A stretch of DNA of 64,000 nucleotides from Nocardioides sp. Root140 (GCF_001426745.1 NZ_LMFI01000010.1:314884-378883), one strand, 5' to 3'; positions 46,987-55,898 are shown, counted from the first letter of the stretch. Notes: generated by a model from the sequence alone, not told the origin. Numbers and translations: made by a program.

Positions 46987-48210
46987 GTGGCCGTCTCGGG
47001 CGTCGATGACGACTTCGCCGGCACCGTCGGCGAGATCGTCGCCCACCTCGAGCACGACCCCGTCCTGGTCGAGGAAGTCATGGGCAACGGCCACACCGAG
47101 GCCGTCCTGGATGCGCTGACCGCGAAGGCCGCCAAGAGCTCGGTCCCGGTGCACATCGTGCTGACCAAGGCCCCACCCGGGCTGACCACGGACAACACCG
47201 CCGAGGAGTTGCTGACCCTCCTCCACGCCCGTTCGGGCGAGGACGGCGTCTGGTTCGTCTCGACCTCGGAGGTCGGACACACTGCGCTGGCGGTCTACGG
47301 CGACATCGCACCTTCTGTCGACAACGATGAGTTGATGCTGGCCGGCGCCGTCAGGGAGGCCCGAGAGGCTGCCACCGACGCGATCCGGGACTCGTGCGGC
47401 GACTGCTTCGCGACGCCGGTGGTCGAGGCCGGCCTGGTGCTCGACGTGGTCAACGCCGGACTGCCCGGGACCTACATGGAGAATCCCCTGACCGACCAGC
47501 AGATCGAGGCCTATGCGACCTCCACCTGGCAGGGGCAGGGCACCCGGAGCCCCGTGGGCGAGAACGCCGAGATGCCGACCCCCGGGCTCTACGCGGTGGT
47601 CGCCACGGTGACGGCGCTCTGTGTCGCGGTGGTCGGGTACCGACTGGTCCAGGCCGTCGGCGGAGTCGCCCACCGACCGGGTTCGGGCAAGGGCACCAGC
47701 GCCTCGTCGCGGAAGCCACGACCTGCGCCCGACCCGGCCAAGGAACTCGACCGCGCCCGGGCCCGGGCCTCCTCGGCGACCAAGAAGCTTTCCGCAGCAC
47801 TCGGACGGGCCGACGACCTCGTCGACTGGCGGCGCAGGGACACCGCCGCTGCATGCCTGGAGCGTGCCGAGACCCGCACCAGCTCCGACGGCCTGCTCGA
47901 GGTGGTCGGATCGCTCGTGCTCGCACAGACCGGCCTGCATGCCCTCGAGACGTCCGAGGGCCAGTACCGCTGCTGCTACGTCGACCCGCGCCACGGAGCC
48001 GCCGACACCGAGTCCCCGCTGGGTGGCGGTGCCAGCGTGCCGGTCTGCCGGGCCTGCGCCGGGGCGCTGGAGAAGGGCGCCGAGCTGGCGCCACTCCACG
48101 AGAAGGGCCGGCTGGGCAACCGACGGCCCTACTACGAGGGATCCACGGTGTGGGCAAGGACCGGCTTCGGCGCCCTCGGCGGCGACTGGTGGCAGCAGGT
48201 GCCCCGATGA
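46987..48210 (+). CDS. uncharacterised membrane protein with C-terminal Cys motif, module gene 1
   Basis: 407 residues, 3 bp after accA. Residues 1-195 form an alpha/beta domain (FAGTVGEIVAHLEHDPVLVEEVMGNG... VPVHIVLTKAPPG... DGVWFVSTSEVG) like the N-terminal domains of the next two genes. One TM helix (about 200-220, LYAVVATVTALCVAVVGYRL) leads to a cytoplasmic helical region (KELDRARARASSATKKLSAALGRADDL) and a Cys motif: CCYVDPRHG ... VPVCRACAGALEKG. The two Cys pairs and His suggest a zinc ribbon. Not a family I can name; the N-domain faintly resembles DUF6676/TPM-like proteins. Confidence 0.75.
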   Translation: MAVSGVDDDFAGTVGEIVAHLEHDPVLVEEVMGNGHTEAVLDALTAKAAKSSVPVHIVLTKAPPGLTTDNTAEELLTLLHARSGEDGVWFVSTSEVGHTALAVYGDIAPSVDNDELMLAGAVREAREAATDAIRDSCGDCFATPVVEAGLVLDVVNAGLPGTYMENPLTDQQIEAYATSTWQGQGTRSPVGENAEMPTPGLYAVVATVTALCVAVVGYRLVQAVGGVAHRPGSGKGTSASSRKPRPAPDPAKELDRARARASSATKKLSAALGRADDLVDWRRRDTAAACLERAETRTSSDGLLEVVGSLVLAQTGLHALETSEGQYRCCYVDPRHGAADTESPLGGGASVPVCRACAGALEKGAELAPLHEKGRLGNRRPYYEGSTVWARTGFGALGGDWWQQVPR

Positions 48211-48899
48211 ACCGCGTGACTCGTGGCCTCGTGTCGCTGGGTGTGGCCGCCGGGCTCGCCGCGGGCTCCGCCGTACTGGCCACCCAGGTGCTGCACGACC
48301 GGAGGGCCGACGCCGTGGCCGCGCAGGGCGAGCCACTCAAGGCGGAGGCGCGCACTGACCGTGTGGTGAACGCCCTGGCCGGGCTGGCCGACGACGGTGT
48401 GTACGTCGCACCCGACGCCCGCGACATGTTGGACAGGGCCGGCGAGAAGAGGGTGGCCCGGGCGGTCGCGGCCGCGCAGACCCCGGTGAAGGTGGTGGTG
48501 TGGACCGACACCCGCCACGCCGGTGCCTCCGGCTTCGACACGGTCCAGCAGCTCGAAGCCGGGTTGGCCGAGTCCGGTGAGCGCGGCGTCTACCTGATCT
48601 GGCAGGGCCCCGAGAACGGCGACATCAACACGTTCGGTCCCTACGGCTACCTGACCATGTCGCCACACGACGAGTTCGCCGGCGATCCCTCGGTCACCCT
48701 TCCGCGCCTGGTCAAGCGGGTCGACGGCGAGGTGCGGTGGCCCGAGCGGGACACGGAGTCCGACTACTGGGGTGGTGTCAGTGGCGGGATCATGGCGGGC
48801 GCACTGATCGGTGTCGGCGTCCTGCTCGGGATCGGCACTCTCTACGGTCTGTTCGTGGGCACGACCAAGCGACGACTGCCCGGCACCTGGCGCTGGTGA
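48207..48899 (+). CDS. uncharacterised membrane protein, module gene 2
   Basis: 230 residues, ATG overlapping the previous stop (ATGA). A signal-anchor (GLVSLGVAAGLAAGSAVLA) is followed by the same alpha/beta domain (LAGLADDGVYVAPDARDMLDRAGEKRVARAVAAAQTPVKVVVWTDTR ... RGVYLIWQGPENGDI) and a C-terminal TM helix (GIMAGALIGVGVLLGIGTLYGLFV). It has two TM helices and lacks the long cytoplasmic part and Cys motif of genes 1 and 3. Confidence 0.72.
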   Translation: MNRVTRGLVSLGVAAGLAAGSAVLATQVLHDRRADAVAAQGEPLKAEARTDRVVNALAGLADDGVYVAPDARDMLDRAGEKRVARAVAAAQTPVKVVVWTDTRHAGASGFDTVQQLEAGLAESGERGVYLIWQGPENGDINTFGPYGYLTMSPHDEFAGDPSVTLPRLVKRVDGEVRWPERDTESDYWGGVSGGIMAGALIGVGVLLGIGTLYGLFVGTTKRRLPGTWRW

Positions 48900-48909
48900 G
48901 GAGACCACG

Positions 48910-50079
48910 ATGGCCGACGACCTGACCCGCATCCACGAGGAGCTGGCCTCCGACGGGGTCTACGTGCACCCGTCGCTGCGCGGCCTGGTGAGCAAGGCCG
49001 ACGAGGCCGACCTGGAGCACCAGGTGACCGCGGCCGAGCACACGACGTACGTCGTGGTGTGGCCGCTGCGCGACAACGACACGTACGGCGGCAAGGCCTC
49101 GGACCTGCTGACCCGGCTGCACGACAAGTTCCCCGACCCCGGGATCTACCTCTCCACCACCACCCGCCTCGAGCCGACGGACTATTCGAGCGTCGAGGTC
49201 GACGGTCGCCAGTGGGGCGTTCCCGGCCAACCCGATGGCGAGCTGAACGACTACTCCATCGAGATGGTGGTCGACCTGGAGGAGCACCAGGACGTGCCGT
49301 CGGCGATGAGTCGCTCCATCGAGCTGCTCTCGATGGACCCCGCGCGGGTCGAGAAGCTGCAGGACAAGCTGCTGGCCGAGCACTCGGCGGACTACCGGGA
49401 GGAGAATCCGCGCGAGGACGACGACGGGTGGCTGCCCGGCGGCCTGACCACCGTGGTGGTCGCGCTGGTCGCCGTGTTCCTGGCGTGGCGGGTCGCGGTC
49501 TCGTTCCGGAAGCAGGCGAAGCCGGCACCGCTGCCGAAGTCCGCCCTGAAACAGATCCGCGCGGCCCGGGCCCGCGAGACGCTCTCCCTCGCCCACGACG
49601 AGTCGCAGGCGCTGGGTGAGCAGCTCGACGAGCTGGAGATCGCACCCGGCGACGACCAGCAGGCCTGGCAGGCAGCACTGGACCACTATGCCGCCGTACG
49701 CCGCCTGCTGACCCCCGAAGAACCCGACGAGCTCGATGCGGTCGGTGCCCTCGTGCTGACCCGGCGCGGAAGGGACGCACTCGAGACCGCCCGGGCAGGG
49801 AAGGCCTGGGCGCCGAGCCCCACCTGCTACCTCAACCCGCTGCACGGGCGAGCCGGCAAGGAGCGCCGCGTCGAGTGGCAGGGCCGCACCCTCGAGGTGC
49901 CGCTGTGCCCCGACTGCCTCACCGCGCTGCGCCGGAAGAAGGCCCCCGACATCCTCGACGTCGTACGCCGGGGCAAGCCGGTGCACTACTTCGAGACCGA
50001 CGCCGAGCCGTGGGCGTCGACCGGCTACGGCTCGCTCGAGCCCGACCTGGTCACGCGACTGCAGGCCGGCTTGCAATAG
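48910..50079 (+). CDS. uncharacterised membrane protein with C-terminal Cys motif, module gene 3
   Basis: 389 residues starting MADDLTRIHEELASDGVYVHPSLRGLVSKADE. The N-terminal domain again has DGVYVHP, TTYVVVWPLR and DPGIYLSTTT. After one TM helix (about 180-198, GLTTVVVALVAVFLAWRVAV) come cytoplasmic helices and CYLNPLHG ... VPLCPDCLTALRRKK, the same C-Y-x-N/D-P-x-HG / C-x2-C pattern as gene 1. It ends with a Gly/Tyr-rich tail containing STGYGSL, similar to ARTGFGAL in gene 1, so genes 1 and 3 are clear paralogues. Confidence 0.75.
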   Translation: MADDLTRIHEELASDGVYVHPSLRGLVSKADEADLEHQVTAAEHTTYVVVWPLRDNDTYGGKASDLLTRLHDKFPDPGIYLSTTTRLEPTDYSSVEVDGRQWGVPGQPDGELNDYSIEMVVDLEEHQDVPSAMSRSIELLSMDPARVEKLQDKLLAEHSADYREENPREDDDGWLPGGLTTVVVALVAVFLAWRVAVSFRKQAKPAPLPKSALKQIRAARARETLSLAHDESQALGEQLDELEIAPGDDQQAWQAALDHYAAVRRLLTPEEPDELDAVGALVLTRRGRDALETARAGKAWAPSPTCYLNPLHGRAGKERRVEWQGRTLEVPLCPDCLTALRRKKAPDILDVVRRGKPVHYFETDAEPWASTGYGSLEPDLVTRLQAGLQ

Positions 50080-50257
50080 GGCCGCCCGGCAAGCCGAGCG
50101 GCCCTACCCTCCGCTCCCTCCCAGGAGAGAGGCTCCTCACCGCCGCTCAACGTCTCCGGAGCAGCGGCCACGTCGGGCCGTTGCCGACTGTAGTCAGTTC
50201 GCGGCGTCCGCGTGGCGCGAACCCGGCAACTGAGACCGGACCGTTGCGCGCGGCCGG

Positions 50258-51175
50258 TCAGGCGGTGCTGTGCGCCCCGGTCATCATGGCGGCGAGGTCG
50301 TCGGGCTTGAGGAACGACGGGGGCGGCGGCGGGCCCCAGTTGAACAGGCCCTTCGCGCCCTCGAGCACCTCGGGCTCCCAGATCTCGTCCTCGGGGATGC
50401 AGTCCATGTCGGAGAAGTACTCCGAGAAGTTGCCGGCCGGATCCTTGAGGTACCAGAAGAAGTTGGAGCCGGCGTGGTGCCGGCCCAGGCCCCAGACGTG
50501 GCGCTCCGGGTTGTCCTCCAGCATCGCGAAGGCACCGCGGCCCACGTCGTCGATGTCGTCGACCTGCCAGCTCGTGTGGTGCAGGTAGTTCACCGGAGCC
50601 TGCAGGGCCAGGAAGTTGTGGTGGTCGTTGGAGCACCGCAGGAAGGCACCCTTGTCGCCGATGTGGTCGGAGACCTTGAAACCGAGCCCGTCGATGAAGA
50701 ACCGCATCGTGGCGGCCAGGTCCGTCGTACCGCCGACCGCGTGGCCGAGCCGGCGCGGGCGGACCCGGTCGGTGCGGACCAGGCCGGGAGCCCGGCCGTG
50801 GCGCTCGATGCGCCCCGGCCCGTTGTACGGCGTGGCCGGGAGCCGCTCCTGGGTGATGCGTGGCCGCACCGCGATCCTCACCCCGAACCCGCTCACGGGC
50901 TCGTGGGTGAGCAGCTCGTCGCCGTCGAGGTCGGCCGGCACCCCGAGCCGCAGCAGGTTCGCTGAGATGCGGGCCAGGTCATCGACGTCGTCGGCGGCCA
51001 CGCCGAGCTCGACGAGACGACGTACCGGCGACGGCACCAGCGCCAGCTGGCGTCCGCCGTCACGCGTGCTGAGCCCGTCGGGCCCCTTGGTCAGACCGAA
51101 CTCGGTGTAGTACGCCTCGGTCGACGCGACGTCGGGGACGCCGATGACGACATGGCTGAGTCCGTGCAGACTCAT
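50258..51175 (-). CDS. extradiol dioxygenase-like VOC protein
   Basis: 305 residues with two VOC modules. The second (about 145-270) holds the Fe(II) ligands: LHHTSWQVDDI (His), GRHHAGSNFFWYLKDPAGNFSEYFSDMD (His and the Glu of SEYF). This matches type I extradiol (2,3-dihydroxybiphenyl/catechol) dioxygenases that open a catechol ring next to the diol. It is the last gene of an operon with a FAD monooxygenase and a fumarylacetoacetase-type hydrolase, supporting a meta-cleavage role. Start ATG 51175 with GAGGAG upstream and a 4-bp overlap with the FAH gene. Confidence 0.88.
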   Translation of the reverse strand: MSLHGLSHVVIGVPDVASTEAYYTEFGLTKGPDGLSTRDGGRQLALVPSPVRRLVELGVAADDVDDLARISANLLRLGVPADLDGDELLTHEPVSGFGVRIAVRPRITQERLPATPYNGPGRIERHGRAPGLVRTDRVRPRRLGHAVGGTTDLAATMRFFIDGLGFKVSDHIGDKGAFLRCSNDHHNFLALQAPVNYLHHTSWQVDDIDDVGRGAFAMLEDNPERHVWGLGRHHAGSNFFWYLKDPAGNFSEYFSDMDCIPEDEIWEPEVLEGAKGLFNWGPPPPPSFLKPDDLAAMMTGAHSTA

Positions 51176-52029
51176 GGCGTCTCCTCGGGAACGAAGGTCT
51201 GCCGCAGCTCACCGATGCCCTCGATGCTGGACACCAGGGTCTGCCCGGCGGCGACGAAGAGCTGGGGTTCGCGGCCGACGCCGACACCGGCCGGCGTACC
51301 GGTGAAGATCAGGTCGCCGGGGTAGAGGGTGACCACCTTGGTGAGCTCGGCGATCAGGCGGGGCACCGACATGATCAGCTCGGAGGTGCGCCCGTCCTGG
51401 ACCACTTCGTCGTCCAGGGTGCAGGTCAGGGTGAGGTTGTCGCGGTCGTCGAGCTCGTCGGTGGTGACCAGCCACGGTCCGGTCGGCGAGAACCCGGGGA
51501 ACGACTTGCCCAGTCCGAACTGCGGGGCCGGCCCGCGCAGCTGGACGACGCGCTCGGAGATGTCGTTGCCGACGGTCAGTCCGGCCACGACGTCCCAGGC
51601 GTCGGCCTCGGCGACGCGGGTGACCTCGCGCCCGATCACCGCGACCAGCTCGACCTCCCAGTCGGTGTTGCCGCCGGCCGGCAGCACGACCTCGGTGACC
51701 GGGCCGCTCAGGCTGCTCTGGAACTTCGGGAAGACCGGCGGCAGGTCGGTGGGCGCCTCGAAGCCCGACTCCGCGGCGTGGGCGGAGTAGTTGAGCCCGA
51801 TCGCGAAGATCTGGCGGGGCTCGGGCGAGGGGGCACCGAGGTCGGCCACGTCGAACGGCTCGGCGCCGTCGAGCCCGGCCTGCCCGGCCCACCCCACGAA
51901 GTCGGTCCAGTTGTCGTAGATGCCGCGCAGCTCGGGGCCGAAGCGGCCGTCGCTGGCCTTGTGGACGTCGAGGGCCTCGGCGTCTCCGGCGACCAGCACG
52001 GCACGGCCTGAAAGGTTGGCGAGTCTCAT
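51172..52029 (-). CDS. fumarylacetoacetate hydrolase family protein
   Basis: 285 residues. IFAIGLNYSAHAAESGFEAPTDLPPVFPKFQSSLSGP, the metal-binding DWEVELVAVIGREVTRVAEADAWDVVAGLTVGNDISERVVQLRG, and DLIFTGTPAGVGVGREP are the FAH fold signature with its Glu-x-Glu/Asp metal ligands. Members hydrolyse C-C bonds of ring-opened products or act as isomerase/decarboxylases in meta-cleavage. ATG 52029 follows AGGAGGAG. It is between the dioxygenase and the DoxX gene. Confidence 0.9.
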   Translation of the reverse strand: MRLANLSGRAVLVAGDAEALDVHKASDGRFGPELRGIYDNWTDFVGWAGQAGLDGAEPFDVADLGAPSPEPRQIFAIGLNYSAHAAESGFEAPTDLPPVFPKFQSSLSGPVTEVVLPAGGNTDWEVELVAVIGREVTRVAEADAWDVVAGLTVGNDISERVVQLRGPAPQFGLGKSFPGFSPTGPWLVTTDELDDRDNLTLTCTLDDEVVQDGRTSELIMSVPRLIAELTKVVTLYPGDLIFTGTPAGVGVGREPQLFVAAGQTLVSSIEGIGELRQTFVPEETP

Positions 52030-52097
52030 GTGTTTTCTCCTCCTGGGAATGATGGTGGCTCAGACGAGCCGGGGATGGCGAGCGGTGTCGGCCGTGG

Positions 52098-52604
52098 TCA
52101 TGCCGTCACGGAACGACTGAGGGTCTTGCGGGCGTAGGTGATGAAACAGGCCGCGGCGACCAGGCCCACTCCGATGGCGAGCAGGCCGGTGGCCTCGCCG
52201 TACTGGTTGGTGAGGTCGAGCGCGCGGTCGAGCGAGAGCCGCCCCGGTCCGGTGAGGGCGAGTACGGCGGCCGCGGCGGCGTACAACAGCGGGAGCTCGT
52301 AGCCACCCTTGACCGCCCAGAGGCCGTTGCCCCAGGTGACGGACGAGGCGACCACCAGCGTGCCGAGCACCATCGCCGCGCCGAGCGGCGTGAAGAGGCC
52401 GAGCAGCACGAGCAGGCTCCCGGTGATCTCGGTGACCGCGGCCAGCAGCACCAGGGTGCGCCCCGGACGGAGGCCCCACTGCTCGAACAGCGGGGCGGTG
52501 CCGCCGGGGCCCATGCCGCCGAACGCACCGAACGCCTTCTGGGCGCCGTGCGCCAGGATCAGCCCGCCCACGACCAGGCGCAGCAGCAGTAGTCCGTATT
52601 CCAT
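52098..52604 (-). CDS. DoxX family membrane protein
   Basis: 168 residues, four TM helices (LLLLRLVVGGLILAHGAQKAFG; TLVLLAAVTEITGSLLVLLGLF; LGAAMVLGTLVVASSVTWGNG; GLLAIGVGLVAAACFITY) with the LAHGAQKAFGAFGG loop typical of DoxX. The family includes quinone-linked membrane subunits; its role in aromatic operons is unclear. ATG 52604 follows GAGGAG. It lies between the FAD monooxygenase and FAH genes. Confidence 0.88.
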   Translation of the reverse strand: MEYGLLLLRLVVGGLILAHGAQKAFGAFGGMGPGGTAPLFEQWGLRPGRTLVLLAAVTEITGSLLVLLGLFTPLGAAMVLGTLVVASSVTWGNGLWAVKGGYELPLLYAAAAAVLALTGPGRLSLDRALDLTNQYGEATGLLAIGVGLVAAACFITYARKTLSRSVTA

Positions 52605-52620
52605 GTCTGTCTCCTCGAAG

Positions 52621-54363
52621 TCAGCGGTTGACGATCGACCCGAGCGCAGCCCGCAGGCTGGCCGTGGGGTCGGGGGTGAGAGTGGGAGCCCGCCACCCGA
52701 TGTAGCGGTCGGGCCGGACCAGCAGGGCGCCGTTCTCCTCGATCTCCGAGGCCGTACGCCACGAACCGTAGGGGTCGTCGATCTCCTGCCCGCGACCGAC
52801 GACCGCGGTGCGGATCTCGATGCCGAGCTCGGCGGAGACGGCGACGGCGGCCTTGGCCCAGGCCTCTCCCCCGATACCGGTGAGCAGGGTGAACACTCCG
52901 CCACCGGCCAGGTCCAGAGTGGAGACCCGGCGGCCCTCCCGGGCCAGCCACTGGTGCGGCAGGTAGGCGCCGGGCCACGTGGTCTGGTGGTAGAACAGCT
53001 CCGCGTCCCTGTCGTACGCCGGCTGCTGCTGGCCGTCGGTGACCGCGGCCGCAGACATGTAGCGCTGGCCGAGCTCCACGCCGTTGGCGTTGAAGTGGTG
53101 GTCGTTGGCAGCGATCGCCTGGTCGAGGGCGGCTCGGCGCTCGCGGCCCTCGTCGGAGTCACTGAAGAACGTGTCGAGCGCGGCGTGGCCCTCCTCGTCG
53201 GACTGCCCGGCACCCACACCGAACACGGGTGGGATCGAGCCTGCGAGGCCGACGCTGGCCAGTGCCCGGTCGACGACCTGGCGGCCGACCGGCTGGCGCT
53301 CGTCGTGGTAGCTGTCGAGCAGGGAGTCGTCGGCCAGGCCGCGCACCACCAGCGACAGCTTCCACGCCAAGTTGTAGCCGTCCTGCACCGAGGTGTTGCT
53401 GCCCAGCCCGTTGGCCGGCGGGTGACGGTGTGCGGCGTCGCCAATGACGAACGCGCGACCCTTGCGGTATTCCAGCGCGACCACGTGGTTGAGCTGCCAC
53501 TCGCTGACGTCCTTGATGGTCACCTCGACCGAGTCGTCGCCGATCACCTTGTGGGCCCGCTCGATCAGGGCGTCGTGGCTCAGGTCGATCTGCTCGGTGG
53601 CCGGGTCGTAGACCACGATCAGCACGAACTCGGTCCAGGGCCGCACGGTGACGAAGGTGCCGGCGCCGAGCCAGAAGTCGCGCCCGGGCTGGATGGTGAA
53701 GAAGAGCGCCCCGGGCCGGTGCGCCCGGTGCTCGGTCAGGTCGGCCTCGATCCAGACATTGACCGCGGAGCCGAGTCCGGTCTCGCCCTCGAAGGGGAAG
53801 CCGAGCTGGCTGGCGACGACACTGCGCCCACCGTCGGCGCCCACGGCGTACGCCGCCCGGATCAGGTAGTGCTCGCCGGTGGTGTGGTCGACGACCTCGG
53901 CCTCGACCCGGTCGGCGTCCTGGCTGATCGCGACCAGCTCGGTGTTGAAGCGCAGATCGGCGCCGAGCTCGAGGGCGCGGTCGCGCAGGATCGGTTCGAG
54001 GTCGTGCTGGCCGATGTTGGTCATCGAGCACGGGCTGGACTTCGCGTAGTCGCCGGCCCGGTCGGGACCGGTGCCCCAGGCGTGGCTGCGGGCCAGCTCG
54101 CGCCCGGCGACGCTGGTGGCCCAGACGTTGTTGCCCATCTGGTCGGCCGGGAGCGCGCGGGCCAGCACCTTCTCCTCGATGCCGAGGTCGCGGAAGACCT
54201 CCATCGCGCGCTGGTTGGTGATGTGCGCACGCGGGGTGTGCGCCGTACCGGGGTAGCGGTTGACGGCGATCATCGAGATGCCGTCCCGGGCGAGCAGTGC
54301 GGTGGTGGTCAGGCCGGACGGCCCCGCCCCCACCACGAGGACGTCGGATTCTTCGATACGCAT
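52621..54363 (-). CDS. FAD-dependent aromatic monooxygenase
   Basis: 580 residues. The FAD dinucleotide motif VLVVGAGPSGLTTTALLARDG (residues about 8-28), the DG motif VGADGGRSVVASQLGF, and GDAAHRHPPANGLGSNTSVQDGYNLAWKLSLV (about 314) are the flavin hydroxylase fingerprints. The C-terminal 170 residues form a thioredoxin-like domain as in phenol and 3-(3-hydroxyphenyl)propionate hydroxylases. It probably adds the hydroxyl that makes the catechol for the dioxygenase. The ring substrate cannot be deduced. Confidence 0.92.
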   Translation of the reverse strand: MRIEESDVLVVGAGPSGLTTTALLARDGISMIAVNRYPGTAHTPRAHITNQRAMEVFRDLGIEEKVLARALPADQMGNNVWATSVAGRELARSHAWGTGPDRAGDYAKSSPCSMTNIGQHDLEPILRDRALELGADLRFNTELVAISQDADRVEAEVVDHTTGEHYLIRAAYAVGADGGRSVVASQLGFPFEGETGLGSAVNVWIEADLTEHRAHRPGALFFTIQPGRDFWLGAGTFVTVRPWTEFVLIVVYDPATEQIDLSHDALIERAHKVIGDDSVEVTIKDVSEWQLNHVVALEYRKGRAFVIGDAAHRHPPANGLGSNTSVQDGYNLAWKLSLVVRGLADDSLLDSYHDERQPVGRQVVDRALASVGLAGSIPPVFGVGAGQSDEEGHAALDTFFSDSDEGRERRAALDQAIAANDHHFNANGVELGQRYMSAAAVTDGQQQPAYDRDAELFYHQTTWPGAYLPHQWLAREGRRVSTLDLAGGGVFTLLTGIGGEAWAKAAVAVSAELGIEIRTAVVGRGQEIDDPYGSWRTASEIEENGALLVRPDRYIGWRAPTLTPDPTASLRAALGSIVNR

Positions 54364-54387
54364 TGATTGCCTGCTTTCGTGGGGGTG

Positions 54388-55104
54388 TCAGATGAGGTGC
54401 ATGCCCGCGTCGACCACCAGATTCGCCGCGTTGATTCCGGGGTTGTCGATGAGTGCGAAGGCCGCGGCCACGATGTGCGCGGGCTCGGGCAGCCTCTTGC
54501 CGGGTGTGCGCTGACGCAGCCGCTCGTAGGTCTCGGCGCGCACCGGGTCGGCCTCGTCGACGGCCTCGGTGCCCATCACGACGCCGGGCGTGATGACGTT
54601 GACCCGCACGGGAGCGATCTCGACGGCCAGGGAGTTGCCGAGGCCGACGACGCCGGCGTTGGCCATCGAGATGGTGGTCGAGCCGGGCATCGGCCGCCAC
54701 ATCGACAGGCCGCTGAACAGCAGGACCGAGCCTTCGGGCGACAGGTGCGGGAGCGCGTAGTGCACGCTGGCCGCGTAGCCGACGTTCTTCATCAACGAGG
54801 TGCGGGCTGCGTCGTCGGGCCGGAAGTCCTTGATGGTGTTCTGGTCGCGGTCGAGCGCGGCCAGGACCAGGTGGTCGATCGGGCCCACGCTGTCGAAGAA
54901 GGACTCGAGGGAGGCCCAGTCGGTCAGGTCGCACACGCCGGCGAGCGCGTTCTCCCCCAACTTCTTCGCTTCCACCTCGGCGACCTCACGGGTGCGACCG
55001 ACCACGGTGACCCGGTCTCCGCGGGCGACGGCCGCACGGGCGATCTCGAGCCCGAGGCCCTTCGTGCCGCCGACGATGACGAGGTGCCTTGGAGATTGAG
55101 TCAT
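54388..55104 (-). CDS. SDR-fold protein lacking the catalytic Tyr and Lys
   Basis: 238 residues. The nucleotide motif is GGTKGLG (residues 12-18), then DLTDWASL and LVLAALDRD. In the active-site region, ISMANAGVVGLGNSLAVE aligns with the usual Y-S-A-S-K-A-G-V-x-G-L stretch of SDR enzymes, but Tyr is Ile145 and Lys is Asn149. The Ser equivalent is at 131 or 134. Cofactor binding may remain, but classic dehydrogenase chemistry should not. ATG 55104 follows AGGAGG. It is the first gene of the aromatic operon, divergent from the GntR regulator. Confidence 0.88.
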   Translation of the reverse strand: MTQSPRHLVIVGGTKGLGLEIARAAVARGDRVTVVGRTREVAEVEAKKLGENALAGVCDLTDWASLESFFDSVGPIDHLVLAALDRDQNTIKDFRPDDAARTSLMKNVGYAASVHYALPHLSPEGSVLLFSGLSMWRPMPGSTTISMANAGVVGLGNSLAVEIAPVRVNVITPGVVMGTEAVDEADPVRAETYERLRQRTPGKRLPEPAHIVAAAFALIDNPGINAANLVVDAGMHLI

Positions 55105-55140
55105 GGAGAAGCCTCCTGGATCTGAGAGTGGTCTGCTTCA

Positions 55141-55215
55141 CACAGTTTTACTCGCGATTCTCGAACAAGCAAGAGATTTTCGAATATTTCTAGAATGTGC
55201 GCTTGCTGCTACGCT
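55141..55215. promoter_or_regulatory. AT-rich divergent control region of the aromatic operon
   Basis: The 117-bp gap between the SDR gene and gntR is unusually AT-rich. It contains TTCGAATATTTCTAGAA, a pair GCGATTCT (55153-55160) and AGAAT-GT-GCGC (about 55192-55202) in inverted order, and TACGCT (55210-55215) 6 nt before the gntR ATG. The inverted elements are candidate GntR sites. Confidence 0.45.
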
Positions 55216-55221
55216 GTTCCC

Positions 55222-55887
55222 ATGACCCAGGAGAAGACCCGTGCCAACACCGAGGCCGTGCACGCATTGCTGCGTGCCGACGTGCTCGGTGGCGTGCACC
55301 AGCCCGGAGAACGCCTCAAGTTCGCCTCGCTCTGCGAGCGGTACGGCGCCAGCGTCAGCGTGATCCGCGAGGCACTGACCCGGCTGGTCGAACAGGGCCT
55401 GGTCGAGTCCGAGCCGAAGATCGGCTTCAAGGTGCGCTCGGTCTCCATCGATGACCTGCGTGATCTCACCGCGACCCGCATCGACATCGAGACGATCGCG
55501 CTGGCCTATGCCATCGAGCGCGGCGGGGTCGACTGGGAGGCCGACATGGTCGGCGCCCACCACAAGCTCGAGCGGACGCCGATGCTGACCACCGACGGCC
55601 CGCCCCGCATCTCCGACGAGTGGGAGGACGCCCACGGTCGGTTCCACATCGCCCTGCTCGACGGATGCGGTAGCCCGCGGCTCCTCGACATCGCCTGCAG
55701 CCTGCGCGACGCCGCCGAGTTCTACCGCCGCTGGTCACAGACCCGCGATACCGGTCGCGACGTGGCCTGCGAGCACCGCGAGATCCTCGAGGCCACGCTG
55801 GCCCGTGACAGCGAGACCGCGGTCGAGCGCCTGCGCCAGCACTACCAGCGGACCGCCGAGATCCTTGAGACGGCTCTCACCGCATGA
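55222..55887 (+). CDS. GntR family transcriptional regulator, FCD type
   Basis: 221 residues. The winged helix is NTEAVHALLRADVLGGVHQPGERLKFASLCERYGASVSVIREALTRLVEQGLVESEPKIGFKV. The FCD effector domain follows, with metal-ligand-like residues in DLTATRIDIETIAL, GRFHIALLDGCGSPRLLDI and EHREILEATLARDSETAVERLRQHY. These regulators usually sense the pathway substrate or a carboxylic intermediate. ATG 55222 is chosen because TACGCT is 6 nt upstream; the frame from 55195 starts inside the promoter. It probably represses the divergent aromatic operon. Confidence 0.92.
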   Translation: MTQEKTRANTEAVHALLRADVLGGVHQPGERLKFASLCERYGASVSVIREALTRLVEQGLVESEPKIGFKVRSVSIDDLRDLTATRIDIETIALAYAIERGGVDWEADMVGAHHKLERTPMLTTDGPPRISDEWEDAHGRFHIALLDGCGSPRLLDIACSLRDAAEFYRRWSQTRDTGRDVACEHREILEATLARDSETAVERLRQHYQRTAEILETALTA

Positions 55888-55898
55888 GCGACGCTGGC

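Noticed and set aside
44629..48336. 1235-residue minus-strand frame over accA and module gene 1
   Set aside because: Low-complexity composition typical of a shadow; real genes on plus have starts, ribosome-binding sites and motifs.
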